Below, in pieces: positions 1 through 8,882 of a stretch of DNA of 64,000 bases. This stretch comes from Clostridia bacterium (GTDB lineage Bacteria > Bacillota > Clostridia > Oscillospirales > Acutalibacteraceae). Under the pieces are notes generated by a model, which ran no database searches, was not told the origin of the DNA, and worked only from the letters and a program-made list of their open reading frames with translations. The stretch covers positions 39,395-103,394 of the forward strand of contig JAFXLD010000099.1 in NCBI GenBank assembly GCA_017531385.1, given 5' to 3'. The position numbers and the translations under genes are program-made. Numbering within the stretch: the first letter of the stretch is position 1; every line of letters starts with the position of its first letter.

Positions 1-2072
1 GCAATATTGAACTCAGGCAATTCACTGACAAGATCACACAATTTTTTGTTTTGCTTTTTCATCAGTTTTATCACATTAAAAACAAGGGACAATCCGTCAT
101 AAGCCCACAGATTTCTTCTAGCACTCAATGTGACATTTTCATCAAACGTTGTCATAGAAGAGTTTCCTACTCTGTAAACATTTTTACCGTTTTTCTCGGC
201 AATATTATCAATAAATGCAGGAGCATCAAAAGATATGCAGATATCATGCCCGTTTGAAAGTGCATCGGAAGCACATATTGCTACCAACTTTTCATGCATT
301 ACCAATTTTCCGTTTTCATCTTTTGCTGTAACATTTTTTCCCGAATAGGCGATATTGAATTCAGGCAGTTCTCTCTTATAGCAACCGAGCCAATAAAAAC
401 ATTTATCAGCGGCATTTTTTATCATCGGATTTGTACTTTTTACCGTTGCGCATGAACCAGAAATACTCTCACCTGCAAAAGCCAGCAGTTGTCCCTGATA
501 TATCTGCGAAACAGCACTCATATCATTGATTTCATTGCATTTATCACCACATGCTCTTCTGAAATCACTTCGTTTATATCTGTTTTCAATTTCTCTTTCA
601 TGTTTGCGTGCAAGAGGTAATCCGTATTCACCGAACAGTCTGATATCAGTTTTTTGTTCATCAGCATGAATAAAAATACCGCTGTCAAGCGAGCAGAATG
701 AAACAAAAAATCCCATCTGACTTTCAAAACTTTCACCAAAATCAAATATCCTGCTGCCTGTGGAAATAAGACCTGACAAAACTGCCATTGCAAGTGCTTT
801 TGATTCACGGGAACTGTCATATCCGATTCCGACTTTTCCTCCGCAGGACGAACTTCCCAATGCTTCGCCGATTCTGCAACATCTTTCGGGAGACATTTCA
901 GAAAATGTTGATCCGCAAATTCCGTCAGAAGACAGCAAATCGTATTCACTCTTGCCGTCACGGAGGTTATCGGTGAGCACCGAACGGTACGGTATATGCT
1001 TTTCCGGCCACACAAGGACATGATTTGATACAGTTGAACCGCTTTCAATTGTACAACCGTCACCGACACATGAACCTTCAAGACAAACAGTATTTCTCTT
1101 AAGCAGACACTTTTTGCCGATTACTGCACCTATCACATCGCAGTTACCGCCGATATTACTGTTATCCATAATAACAGACCTTTTAATTCTGGTATTTTCT
1201 CCCACAACAGTATTATCTTCAATAACAGAAAATGGTCCGATTGTACTGCCGTTTCCGATTTTTACATTTTTGCCGAAATATACAGGAGGGACGATTTCAA
1301 AATTTCCTTTAGGACAACCGTATGGTGCAAAAATTCCGTTTCTTCCGTCAGGTAATTCAATATTTACTTTGTGTGCCATAATATCACGCACGCACATTCT
1401 AAGGCTCTTGAAGTCTCCAATATCACACCAATAATTCTCTGTCTGATATCCGAAAAGACGTTTACCTTCATTCATAAGTGAGGGAAAAAAGTCATTTGCA
1501 AAGTCATATTCTGAATTATCCGGAATCAAAGACAGAATTGCAGGATTTATAATATATATACCCGTATTTGCAAGATTTGACGCAGCATGGCTCCAGTCAG
1601 GTTTTTCACAAAAGCTGTCAACTGCACCGTTTCTTGTAAGATTCACCGTCCCGTATTCTCCGGGATCATCAACAACAGAACATACAATTGTTGCATCAGC
1701 CATTATACTTTTGTGATAAAGCATAACTTTTGACAATTCAATATCGCATATGCAGTCACCGCTGATTACAATAAAAGGTTCATCCCAGTTTTTGGCAGCA
1801 TTTTTGACACATCCTGCAGTGCCAAGCACTTTATCTTCTTCAATACAATAAAGCTTTGCTTCATTAATATTAAGATCTTCTATATAATTTTCAATATCTT
1901 CGGAACGGTATCGTGAAGTCACGGCGATTTCATCAAATCCGTTTTTAACAAGTAAATCAATAATATATCCGATTACGGGTTTACCCATAATTTTTATCAT
2001 CGGCTTAGGTCTTGTGCAGGTCAGCGGACGAAGTCTTGAGCCTTCTCCTCCTGCCATAACAACAGCTTTCAT
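1..2072 (-). CDS. Sugar-phosphate nucleotidyltransferase fused to a degenerate phosphohexomutase domain (3' end outside window)
   Basis: Open reading frame from ATG at 2072 (SD GTAGGAGAA upstream) that runs off the left edge; 690 residues are visible. The N-terminus has the nucleotidyltransferase signature (GGEGSRLRPLT followed by RPKPM), expected to join an NTP to a sugar-1-phosphate. The middle (about residues 250-350) has hexapeptide-type left-handed beta-helix repeats. The rest resembles phosphomannomutase/phosphoglucomutase, as in the GDP-mannose pyrophosphorylase/phosphomannomutase fusions common in Clostridia. The mutase part looks inactive: where TASHNP should carry the phosphoserine the protein reads IHADEQK (near 655-675), and the metal loop DGDADR is replaced by FDAPAF (near 205-225). 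GDP-mannose or a related nucleotide sugar is the likely product; the exact sugar cannot be told. It is the last visible minus-strand gene here, divergent from rnhA. Confidence 0.85.
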   Translation of the reverse strand, partial: MKAVVMAGGEGSRLRPLTCTRPKPMIKIMGKPVIGYIIDLLVKNGFDEIAVTSRYRSEDIENYIEDLNINEAKLYCIEEDKVLGTAGCVKNAAKNWDEPFIVISGDCICDIELSKVMLYHKSIMADATIVCSVVDDPGEYGTVNLTRNGAVDSFCEKPDWSHAASNLANTGIYIINPAILSLIPDNSEYDFANDFFPSLMNEGKRLFGYQTENYWCDIGDFKSLRMCVRDIMAHKVNIELPDGRNGIFAPYGCPKGNFEIVPPVYFGKNVKIGNGSTIGPFSVIEDNTVVGENTRIKRSVIMDNSNIGGNCDVIGAVIGKKCLLKRNTVCLEGSCVGDGCTIESGSTVSNHVLVWPEKHIPYRSVLTDNLRDGKSEYDLLSSDGICGSTFSEMSPERCCRIGEALGSSSCGGKVGIGYDSSRESKALAMAVLSGLISTGSRIFDFGESFESQMGFFVSFCSLDSGIFIHADEQKTDIRLFGEYGLPLARKHEREIENRYKRSDFRRACGDKCNEINDMSAVSQIYQGQLLAFAGESISGSCATVKSTNPMIKNAADKCFYWLGCYKRELPEFNIAYSGKNVTAKDENGKLVMHEKLVAICASDALSNGHDICISFDAPAFIDNIAEKNGKNVYRVGNSSMTTFDENVTLSARRNLWAYDGLSLVFNVIKLMKKQNKKLCDLVSELPEFNI

Positions 2073-2144
2073 TTCTCATTCTCCTACAAATATTTTTTAT
2101 GTATCTTTATTATTCACAGTAAGCTTCAAAATAATCATTTGCTA

Positions 2145-2173
2145 TTTACTTATGAAAAAATTTTTGGTATAAT
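2145..2173 (+). promoter_or_regulatory. Sigma-A-type promoter for rnhA
   Basis: TTTACT (2145-2150), 17-bp spacer, TATAAT (2168-2173), 23 bp before the rnhA start codon. Confidence 0.65.
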
Positions 2174-2196
2174 AACCAAGGAAATGAGGATGAAAT

Positions 2197-2637
2197 ATGC
2201 AAGACAAAGTAACGATATATACAGACGGTGCATGCTCAGGAAATCCCGGTCCGGGCGGTTGGTGTGCAATTTTAAAAGCAGGAAAATATGAAAAAGAAAT
2301 TTCGGGCGGAAGCTCTGACACTACAAATAACAGAATGGAGCTGACAGCCGTTATTGAAGGTCTTAAGGCACTAAAAAGACCATGTGATGTCACCGTTGTT
2401 TCCGATTCAAAATATGTCTGCGATGCAGTGCTTCAAGGCTGGGTTTACGGTTGGAAGAAAAAGGGCTGGAAAAAAAGCGACGGCAAACCTGCACTGAATG
2501 TGGATTTATGGGAAGAACTACTGACTCTTCTCAGTACACACAATGTCGAATTCAACTGGATAAAAGGTCACGCAGGACATCCCAAAAACGAAAGATGCGA
2601 TAAAAAGGCAGTTGAGGAATATCAGAAATATTTATAA
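2197..2637 (+). CDS. rnhA: Ribonuclease HI
   Basis: 146 residues, normal length for bacterial RNase HI, which cuts the RNA strand of RNA-DNA hybrids in the cytoplasm. The catalytic carboxylates are visible in order: [14 protein letters not shown] (Asp), [12 protein letters not shown] (Glu), VVSDSKYV (Asp), and [12 protein letters not shown] (His and final Asp). It is a single-gene transcript: its own promoter lies just upstream and a two-way terminator follows. SD GGAAATGAGGATG precedes the ATG. No odd features. Confidence 0.97.
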   Translation: MQDKVTIYTDGACSGNPGPGGWCAILKAGKYEKEISGGSSDTTNNRMELTAVIEGLKALKRPCDVTVVSDSKYVCDAVLQGWVYGWKKKGWKKSDGKPALNVDLWEELLTLLSTHNVEFNWIKGHAGHPKNERCDKKAVEEYQKYL

Positions 2638-2657
2638 ATACATTATTATAATTGAAC

Positions 2658-2699
2658 AAAAAAAACGGATACTCCGGAGAGTATCCGTTAATTTTTTTA
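2658..2699. terminator. Bidirectional terminator between rnhA and khpA
   Basis: Perfect 11-bp stem AACGGATACTC / GAGTATCCGTT (2664-2674, 2679-2689) with a 4-base loop. A T-run lies on the right and an A-run on the left, so it can end both rnhA and the convergent khpA operon. Confidence 0.85.
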
Positions 2700-2707
2700 C
2701 TTTGGAA

Positions 2708-2941
2708 TCAGTCGATTTCAACCTGAATCTTCATGTCCTTACGGTTTGCAGTTGCACGCATAACAGTTCTGATAGCCTTAGCGATTCTTCCCTGTTTGCC
2801 GATAACACGACCCATGTCGTCAGCTGCAACATGAAGGTGGAACACTGTGATTCCTTCTTCGTTTACAGGATCAGTAACAACACTTACTTCTGCAGGTGCA
2901 TCAACAAGACCCTGTGCAATAGCAACAAGTAATTCTTCCAT
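2708..2941 (-). CDS. khpA: KH-domain RNA-binding protein KhpA
   Basis: 77 residues, the usual length of the single-KH-domain protein KhpA (YlqC), which pairs with KhpB/Jag to bind RNA and influences cell elongation in Gram-positives. The KH GXXG loop is present as IGKQG in the context GRVIGKQGRIAKAIR. Strong SD AGGGAGGAA 9 bases before ATG. It lies 42 bp downstream of rpsP, the conserved position, and is the last gene of this operon. Confidence 0.93.
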   Translation of the reverse strand: MEELLVAIAQGLVDAPAEVSVVTDPVNEEGITVFHLHVAADDMGRVIGKQGRIAKAIRTVMRATANRKDMKIQVEID

Positions 2942-2983
2942 TTTATTTTTCCTCCCTAAAAAATTCCTTACAAAGCAGAGCTC

Positions 2984-3232
2984 TTACTTCTCGATAATGC
3001 CCTGGTTTTTGAGAATTGATCTTACAGTATCAGTGGGCTGTGCGCCGTTACCGATCCACTTCTTTGCTGCTTCAGCATCAATTTTTACTGTTGCAGGCTC
3101 AGTTGTGGGGTTGTAATAACCGATCTCTTCGATGAATCTGCCGTCACGGGGATATCTTGAGTCTGCTACAACTACACGATAGAAGGGAGCCTTCTTTGCC
3201 CCCATACGACGAAGACGAATTTTAACTGCCAT
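2984..3232 (-). CDS. rpsP: 30S ribosomal protein S16
   Basis: 82 residues starting [17 protein letters not shown], typical of bS16, a small-subunit assembly protein that binds 16S rRNA. The start at 3232 is chosen because GGAGG sits just upstream and family members begin MA/MSVKIRL. Further motifs [15 protein letters not shown] and EEIGYYNP are diagnostic. It is co-transcribed with ffh upstream and khpA downstream. Confidence 0.98.
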   Translation of the reverse strand: MAVKIRLRRMGAKKAPFYRVVVADSRYPRDGRFIEEIGYYNPTTEPATVKIDAEAAKKWIGNGAQPTDTVRSILKNQGIIEK

Positions 3233-3296
3233 TGTATTTACCTCCAAATAAAATATACAAATTTAATATTTCAAACACTTCTGTGTGTTTTTACTA

Positions 3297-4655
3297 TTAC
3301 ATCGGCATGCCGGGGAAACCACCGCCGCCCATCATGCCCTGCATCCTTCTCATTTTCTTTTTACTGCCTTTACCTGACATCTGCTTGAACATTTTCTGCA
3401 TCTGACGGTACTGAGAAAGAAGTCTGTTTACATCTTCAACCTGCATTCCGCAACCTGCAGCAATTCTGCGTTTTCGGGAAGGATTGATTATGTCGGGATT
3501 TGCTCTTTCTTTCGGTGTCATGGAATAAATGATTGCCGCAGTTTTGTCAAGCTGACGGTCATCAACATCAGCATCCTTTAATTTTTTACCGACACCGGGT
3601 ATCATCGAAAGCAGATCTTTCATTGAACCCATTTTTTTAACTTCCTGAAGCTGGTCAAGCAAGTCATTAAGGTCAAATTTGTTTCTGCGAAGCTTTTCTT
3701 CAAGTTCAAGAGCTTTTTTCTCGTCAAGAGTCTGTTCAGCTTTTTCGATAAGAGAAAGAACATCACCCATGCCGAGGATTCTTGATGCCATTCTTTCGGG
3801 ATGAAAAACATCAAGATCATCAAGCTTTTCGCCGACACCGACAAACTTGATGGGTTTGCCTGTAATAGCTCTTGCTGAAAGCGCTGCACCGCCTCGTGTA
3901 TCACCGTCAAGCTTTGTGAGAACAAGACCGTCAATTCCGAGTGCATCATTGAAAGTAGAAGCAACATTTACTGCGTCCTGACCTGTCATAGAATCAACAA
4001 CAAGGAGAATTTCATGAGGCTTGACTTCAGACTTGATATTCTTAAGTTCCTGCATAAGCTGTTCGTCAATGTGAAGACGACCTGCAGTATCAAGGAAAAC
4101 ATAGTCATAGCCTTTGTCTTTAGCAAGTTTAAGAGCTTCTTTTGCTATTGTAACGGGGTTTGTGTTACCCATTTCAAAAACGGGAACATCTGCCTGTTCA
4201 CCGACAACCTGAAGCTGTTTTATAGCAGCAGGTCTGTAAACGTCACAAGCAACAAGTAACGGACGGTGCCCCTGCTTTTTAAGCATTTTAGTGATTTTAG
4301 CACTGTGGGTTGTTTTACCTGAACCCTGCAGACCGCACATCATAACAACTGTTGGCGGATGTGCCGCATTTGCAAGCTTTGCCTGAGTACCACCCATAAG
4401 GGCTGTAAGCTCTTCATTAACTATTTTAATAACCATCTGGGCTGGAGTAAGACTCTCCATAACCTTTGCACCGATAGCTTTGTTAGTAACGGATGTTGTG
4501 AAATCCTTTGCAACTTTATAGCTTACGTCAGCTTCAAGCAAAGCAAGACGGACTTCTCGCATCGCCTCTTTTACATCACTCTCTGAAAGGCTACCCTTAC
4601 TTCTCAGCTTTTTAAACGCTGATTCAAGTCTGTCTGAAAGACCTTCAAATGCCAT
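3297..4655 (-). CDS. ffh: Signal recognition particle protein Ffh (SRP54)
   Basis: 452 residues. SRP GTPase that binds 4.5S/6S RNA and nascent signal sequences and docks with FtsY to target proteins to the membrane. The N domain (1-90) is followed by the G domain, with G1 GLQGSGKTT, DVYRPAA, DTAGRLH and TKLDGDTRGG. The C-terminal methionine-rich M domain ends in an MQ/MM/GG-rich tail. SD AAGGGG precedes the ATG. It lies 19 bp downstream of ylxM, the classical Gram-positive arrangement. Confidence 0.98.
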   Translation of the reverse strand: MAFEGLSDRLESAFKKLRSKGSLSESDVKEAMREVRLALLEADVSYKVAKDFTTSVTNKAIGAKVMESLTPAQMVIKIVNEELTALMGGTQAKLANAAHPPTVVMMCGLQGSGKTTHSAKITKMLKKQGHRPLLVACDVYRPAAIKQLQVVGEQADVPVFEMGNTNPVTIAKEALKLAKDKGYDYVFLDTAGRLHIDEQLMQELKNIKSEVKPHEILLVVDSMTGQDAVNVASTFNDALGIDGLVLTKLDGDTRGGAALSARAITGKPIKFVGVGEKLDDLDVFHPERMASRILGMGDVLSLIEKAEQTLDEKKALELEEKLRRNKFDLNDLLDQLQEVKKMGSMKDLLSMIPGVGKKLKDADVDDRQLDKTAAIIYSMTPKERANPDIINPSRKRRIAAGCGMQVEDVNRLLSQYRQMQKMFKQMSGKGSKKKMRRMQGMMGGGGFPGMPM

Positions 4656-4674
4656 TTTGATACCCCTTAATTAT

Positions 4675-5046
4675 TCATATCTCGGGGTCTGCGAGGTCAG
4701 CACAAAGTGACTGAATTTCAACTGTAAGGTCGTTGATTTCCCTCGAAAGACCGCATTTAAGATTTTCTTCATTGATTCTGCCTGCTTTTTCACTGATTTC
4801 TGAAAGTCCGGCTTTGACCTGCTCAAATCTTGCAACAAAGCCTACTCTTTCTTCCATCTCAACAAGCTGACTTTCGGCTCTCTTGATGGCATCTCGTACT
4901 CCCTGTCTTGTAATACCTGCATTTTCAGCTATCTCAGCAAGTGAAAGATCATCATTATAATAATAGCTTACAAAATCACGCTGTTTCTGAGTGAGCATTT
5001 CACCATAAAAATCAAGAAGCATTATCATATCGAGATTTTTTGCCAT
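4675..5046 (-). CDS. ylxM: YlxM/p13 family sigma-like HTH protein
   Basis: 123 residues. YlxM proteins have a sigma70 region-4-like helix-turn-helix and are encoded next to ffh. In streptococci YlxM binds SRP components. The HTH is seen at about residues 18-58: LTQKQRDFVSYYYNDD, SLAEIAENAGITRQGVRDAI, then RAESQL. It is the first gene of the ylxM-ffh-rpsP-khpA operon, under a consensus promoter with a hairpin at the predicted mRNA 5' end. SD GAGGTGA. Confidence 0.92.
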   Translation of the reverse strand: MAKNLDMIMLLDFYGEMLTQKQRDFVSYYYNDDLSLAEIAENAGITRQGVRDAIKRAESQLVEMEERVGFVARFEQVKAGLSEISEKAGRINEENLKCGLSREINDLTVEIQSLCADLADPEI

Positions 5047-5063
5047 CAGAATTCACCTCTTCG

Positions 5064-5087
5064 CTGTAAAGATTTTTTGCTTTACAG
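5064..5087 (-). other. 5'-terminal hairpin of the ylxM operon mRNA
   Basis: Perfect 8-bp stem CTGTAAAG / CTTTACAG with an 8-base loop. It begins about 7 bases after the -10 box, so it would be the first structure on the transcript, just before the ylxM SD. Possible mRNA-stabilising element. Confidence 0.55.
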
Positions 5088-5093
5088 TCGTGT

Positions 5094-5122
5094 ATTATAC
5101 AAGAATAGACGATAAATGTCAA
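5094..5122 (-). promoter_or_regulatory. Consensus sigma-A promoter of the ylxM-ffh-rpsP-khpA operon
   Basis: Reading the minus strand: TTGACA, exactly 17 bases, TATAAT. A perfect match in both boxes, consistent with strong constitutive expression. Confidence 0.88.
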
Positions 5123-5146
5123 TAGCAAATTTGAATTTTTTTGAAA

Positions 5147-7525
5147 TTATTTGAGTGTAGCTATGGTTACACCGTTTTCACCCTCACCGAATGTACCCAG
5201 ACGGTAGTTTTTGACCTGCGGATGCTTTTTCAGATGCTGCTGAACTGCAGCACGTAAAGCACCTGTTCCCTTACCATGGATAATTGTAAACTCTGAAAGT
5301 CCTGCCATAACCATACTATCAATAAACAGGTCGAGAGTCATTATTCCCTCTTCAACAGTCATACCACGCAAATCACAACGGGTATCGGAAGCAGCATTAA
5401 GTCTGCTTTCTGTTTCGCGACGGACAACAGTTTCTTTTTTCTTCTCTTTTTTCTTTTCAACAAGACGCAAGTCAGAAACCTTTACACGCATTTTCATGCT
5501 GCCGGTCTGAATTTCAACATAACCTTTATTATCAGGAATGACAAGCACTTCACCTTCACTGCCCATACCTGCAAGTTTAACGGTATCACCAACCTGTAAA
5601 GGTCTTGACAATTCATATCCGTCATCGGCACCGTCCATGACAGGATCTGCCGCTGCATCAACTCCGGATAATCCTTTACGCACTTTAGACCGCATTTCAT
5701 TAAGCTTGTCTGCACTGTTCTGATTTTTGAGGTCTTTTTTAAGCTTTTCAATCTCAATCATCAAAGCATTTGCTTCTCTTCTCGAATTCTCAACAAGACG
5801 CATTGCTTCGCTTCTTGCTCTCTGAATTTCTTTTTCACGGAGCTTCTCAATTTCGGCAAGTCGTTCTTCTGTTTTTCGTTTGAGCTCTTCATTCTCAAGT
5901 CTTAATTGTTCGGCAGCCTGTCGTTCTTTTTCCATTTCAAGCCGACGTTCCTCGAGTGTGTCAACAACATCCTCAAAACGGACATTTTCGGAAGAAACAA
6001 GTTCTTTAGCCCTGTCAATGACTGATGACTCAATGCCGAGCTTCTCAGAAATCGCAAAGGCATTTGACCTGCCGGGAACACCAATGAGAAGTCTGTATGT
6101 GGGTTTGAGAGTTGAAACATCGAACTCACAGCTTCCGTTTTCAACACCCGGAGTATCAAGTGCATATGCTTTAAGCTCTGCATAATGCGTTGTTGCAGCT
6201 ATCTTTGCACCCTGAAACTTGAGTCTTTCAAGAATAGCCATTGCAAGTGCCGCACCCTCAACGGGATCCGTACCGGCACCGAGTTCATCGATAAGAACAA
6301 GGCTTTCGTCGTCAGCTTCTTTCATTATATTAACAATATTGACCATATGAGATGAAAAAGTTGACAAAGACTGTTCAATACTTTGCTCATCACCTATGTC
6401 TGCAAAGACTTTCTTGTAAACGCAAACTTTACTGCCGTCTGCCGTGGGAATCATAAGACCGCACATTGCCATAAGTGTCAGAAGTCCGAGTGTCTTGATT
6501 GAGACAGTCTTACCGCCTGTATTGGGGCCTGTAATGACAAGTGTGTCAAAGCTTTCACCGAGCATTATGTCAACGGGGACGACTTTTTTTGTGTCAAGCA
6601 AGGGATGTCTTGCTTTTTTGAGCACCGTTACACCGTTATCATTGAGTTCAGGCATTGACGCTTTCATTTTATAAGCAAGCTGTGCCTTTGCAAAAATCAG
6701 ATTGATTTCAAGTGCAGCTTCATAGCTGTATCTGATTTCATCGGCATAATTTCCCGTTTCTGCAGAAAGTTCTGTCAGAATACGCTCGATTTCATCCTGC
6801 TCCTTACCTTGCAGAACACGGATTTCGTTATTTGCTTCAACAACTGCCATAGGCTCAACAAAAACCGTTGCACCGCTTGATGAAGTATCATGAACAAGAC
6901 CTGCAACCTGTCCTCTGAATTCAGCTTTGACCGGCACGACAAATCTGCCGTTACGCTGTGTGACAATCGCATCCTGCAGACACTTCTGATAAGTCTGTGA
7001 ACGGATGATCCCGTCAAGCTTTTCCCTGATTCTTGATGCCTGTTGCTTCATTTTTCGTCTGATATCCGCAAGAGTCGGTGAAGCATTGTCGGACATTTCT
7101 TCTTCGGATGTGATTGATGAAGTGATTTTTGATTCCAGATACTGGTTAGGTCTGAGAGAGCCGAAATACACATCAATTGAATATGATGTTTCGTCCGATT
7201 GACGGCTTCTCCATTCATGAAGAGAACGGAAGACACGAAGATTTTCGGCAATGTCAAGAAGTTCACGCATAGTCAGAACACCGCCTGCATTTGCTCTTGC
7301 GACGGAGTTATTGACATTCTTTATTGAACCGAAAGAGGGACCGCCGAATTTAGCCAGAAGAATATAAGCATCTTCTGTCTTTTTCAGTTCACCTTTTGCA
7401 ATTGTGATGTTTGTTTCGGGCTTGAGATTCAGTGCCATTTCCTTACTGTCTGTCGCAGAAGCATATGCTGACAGCATTGAAAGGACTTTGTCAAGCTCAA
7501 GTGCCCTGTAATGTCTGTTTTCCAT
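5147..7525 (-). CDS. mutS2: Endonuclease/ATPase MutS2
   Basis: 792 residues. MutS2 is a MutS-like ATPase with a C-terminal Smr nuclease domain; it suppresses homologous recombination and/or rescues collided ribosomes in Gram-positives. Seen: core domain with TLADIRRKMKQQASRIREKL, Walker A ITGPNTGGKTVSIKTLG (near residue 330), Walker B VLIDELGAGTDPVEGAAL, long charged coiled coil (about 505-630), and Smr motif DLRGMTVEEG with IHGKGTGALR at the C-terminus. The ATG at 7525 is chosen over an upstream in-frame start because the sequence between is leader-like and GGTGAT lies just before it. It follows galK after a hairpin. Confidence 0.96.
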   Translation of the reverse strand: MENRHYRALELDKVLSMLSAYASATDSKEMALNLKPETNITIAKGELKKTEDAYILLAKFGGPSFGSIKNVNNSVARANAGGVLTMRELLDIAENLRVFRSLHEWRSRQSDETSYSIDVYFGSLRPNQYLESKITSSITSEEEMSDNASPTLADIRRKMKQQASRIREKLDGIIRSQTYQKCLQDAIVTQRNGRFVVPVKAEFRGQVAGLVHDTSSSGATVFVEPMAVVEANNEIRVLQGKEQDEIERILTELSAETGNYADEIRYSYEAALEINLIFAKAQLAYKMKASMPELNDNGVTVLKKARHPLLDTKKVVPVDIMLGESFDTLVITGPNTGGKTVSIKTLGLLTLMAMCGLMIPTADGSKVCVYKKVFADIGDEQSIEQSLSTFSSHMVNIVNIMKEADDESLVLIDELGAGTDPVEGAALAMAILERLKFQGAKIAATTHYAELKAYALDTPGVENGSCEFDVSTLKPTYRLLIGVPGRSNAFAISEKLGIESSVIDRAKELVSSENVRFEDVVDTLEERRLEMEKERQAAEQLRLENEELKRKTEERLAEIEKLREKEIQRARSEAMRLVENSRREANALMIEIEKLKKDLKNQNSADKLNEMRSKVRKGLSGVDAAADPVMDGADDGYELSRPLQVGDTVKLAGMGSEGEVLVIPDNKGYVEIQTGSMKMRVKVSDLRLVEKKKEKKKETVVRRETESRLNAASDTRCDLRGMTVEEGIMTLDLFIDSMVMAGLSEFTIIHGKGTGALRAAVQQHLKKHPQVKNYRLGTFGEGENGVTIATLK

Positions 7526-7548
7526 AAATATCACCGATAGATAAAGAG

Positions 7549-7573
7549 AGTGTATCGGAAAAAGATACACTCA
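7549..7573 (-). terminator. Hairpin after galK, before mutS2
   Basis: Stem GAGTGTATC / GATACACTC with a 7-base loop, 22 bp past the galK stop. The U-tract is poor (TCTTTAT), so it may be a weak or partial terminator. Confidence 0.45.
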
Positions 7574-7594
7574 TGATAAATTATTTAGTTTACA

Positions 7595-8878
7595 TTATTT
7601 AATTTCAGTACCACCGACAGGTCTGATGTTAAGCACATAGCAAGCGCCCTCACCGAAGATACTTTCAAGAGTTGTCTTGTATGTATCAAGAAGTTCTGTG
7701 GGAACAAATGCCTGTATTGTACCTGCAAATCCTCCTCCGTGAACACGCCATGCACCCTTACCTCTGAGTATGTAATCACTTGCGGCAAGAGCAACGGAAA
7801 CAGGCTGTGAAAGAGGCTGTTTTGCTGAGAAAACATTCTGATTATACATATAGGATGAGAAACCGCTTTCGGTGATGATGTTCTTGAATTCTTCAAAGTC
7901 ACCCTTTTCAAGTGCTGCAACAGCTTTTTCAACTCTGTTGTTTTCACCGTAGAAATGAAGACCTCTGAGAACACTTCTGTCCCCTGCTTTTTCTCTTACA
8001 AGAGAAAGATTTGCAGTAAATTCAGCTTCATCAACATCTCTGAGTGCTGAACCACCGAAAACCTGAGCTCCCTTTTCCATTTCCTGTCTGATAAAGCCGT
8101 ATTCATCAGTAAGGTCAGCGTGATTTGCTCTTGTATCTGTGATAACAAGTGCATGACCGCATGAAGCAAAGTCAAACTCAACAGGCTCGATAACAGGATT
8201 TGAATTATCCTTGAAGTCAATTTTTACGAATGAACCGACTGAGCAAGCCATCTGATCCATAAGTCCGCAGGGTTTGTCAAAGAAAACATTTTCCGCATAC
8301 TGAGCAATCTGAGCCACTTCAACAGCAGAAACTTTTCCGTCATTATACATATAGTTGATGATTGTGCCAACAAGCACCTCAAATGCGGCTGATGATGAAA
8401 GTCCTGAGCCTGAAAGAACCTGAGTCATTGTTGCGGCATCAAAACCGCCGACATTGTAGCCTCTGTTCTTGAAACCTGCACACACACCTCTGATAAGACC
8501 TGCCGAATGACCGAATTCTTCTTCATGGGGTGTAAGGTCTGTGATGTCGATAACATCAATCTTTTCATACTCTGCAGATTTGACACGGACGATCATTTCG
8601 TCATTCTTTGCGGCAGCAGCAACTGCATCAAGATTGATAGCGGCAGCCATAACCTTACCTCTGTTGTGGTCGGTATGATTACCGCATACTTCAGTTCTGC
8701 CGGGAGCAGAGAAAAATCTGATTTCTCTGTCTTCATTATAATATTCGCAGAAAAGGTCAACAATTTTCTTATATCTTTCTTTCTGTGATGCAACAGCCTC
8801 ATCGGTAAAATAGATTTTCTTCATCAGGTCATCATACTGAGCCGACTCAATTTTTCTGATTGCGTTTTCTTTGGACAT
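7595..8878 (-). CDS. galK: Galactokinase
   Basis: 427 residues, GHMP kinase fold; expected to phosphorylate galactose to galactose-1-phosphate. The galactokinase-type N-terminal signature is present in variant form (APGRTEVCGNHTDHNRG). The GHMP phosphate-binding loop is SGSGLSSSAAFEV and the C-terminal motif is RVHGGGFAGTIQAF. It starts 4 bp after the VTT-domain gene, so the two are translationally close. galT and galE are not in the window. A GHMP kinase for a related sugar is possible because of the Glu-Val-Cys in the signature, but overall galactokinase is the best call. Confidence 0.9.
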   Translation of the reverse strand: MSKENAIRKIESAQYDDLMKKIYFTDEAVASQKERYKKIVDLFCEYYNEDREIRFFSAPGRTEVCGNHTDHNRGKVMAAAINLDAVAAAAKNDEMIVRVKSAEYEKIDVIDITDLTPHEEEFGHSAGLIRGVCAGFKNRGYNVGGFDAATMTQVLSGSGLSSSAAFEVLVGTIINYMYNDGKVSAVEVAQIAQYAENVFFDKPCGLMDQMACSVGSFVKIDFKDNSNPVIEPVEFDFASCGHALVITDTRANHADLTDEYGFIRQEMEKGAQVFGGSALRDVDEAEFTANLSLVREKAGDRSVLRGLHFYGENNRVEKAVAALEKGDFEEFKNIITESGFSSYMYNQNVFSAKQPLSQPVSVALAASDYILRGKGAWRVHGGGFAGTIQAFVPTELLDTYKTTLESIFGEGACYVLNIRPVGGTEIK

Positions 8879-8882
8879 GAGT

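Noticed and set aside
51-1434. Several plus-strand ORFs (51-257, 760-1023, 1114-1434) and a 187-residue minus ORF at 518-1081
   Set aside because: All lie in other frames of the nucleotidyltransferase/mutase gene, which is continuous from 2072 to the left edge with strong motif support. None has an SD or known motif.
2612-2932. 106-residue plus-strand ORF after rnhA
   Set aside because: Overlaps the terminator and is antisense to khpA; khpA is a clear conserved gene.
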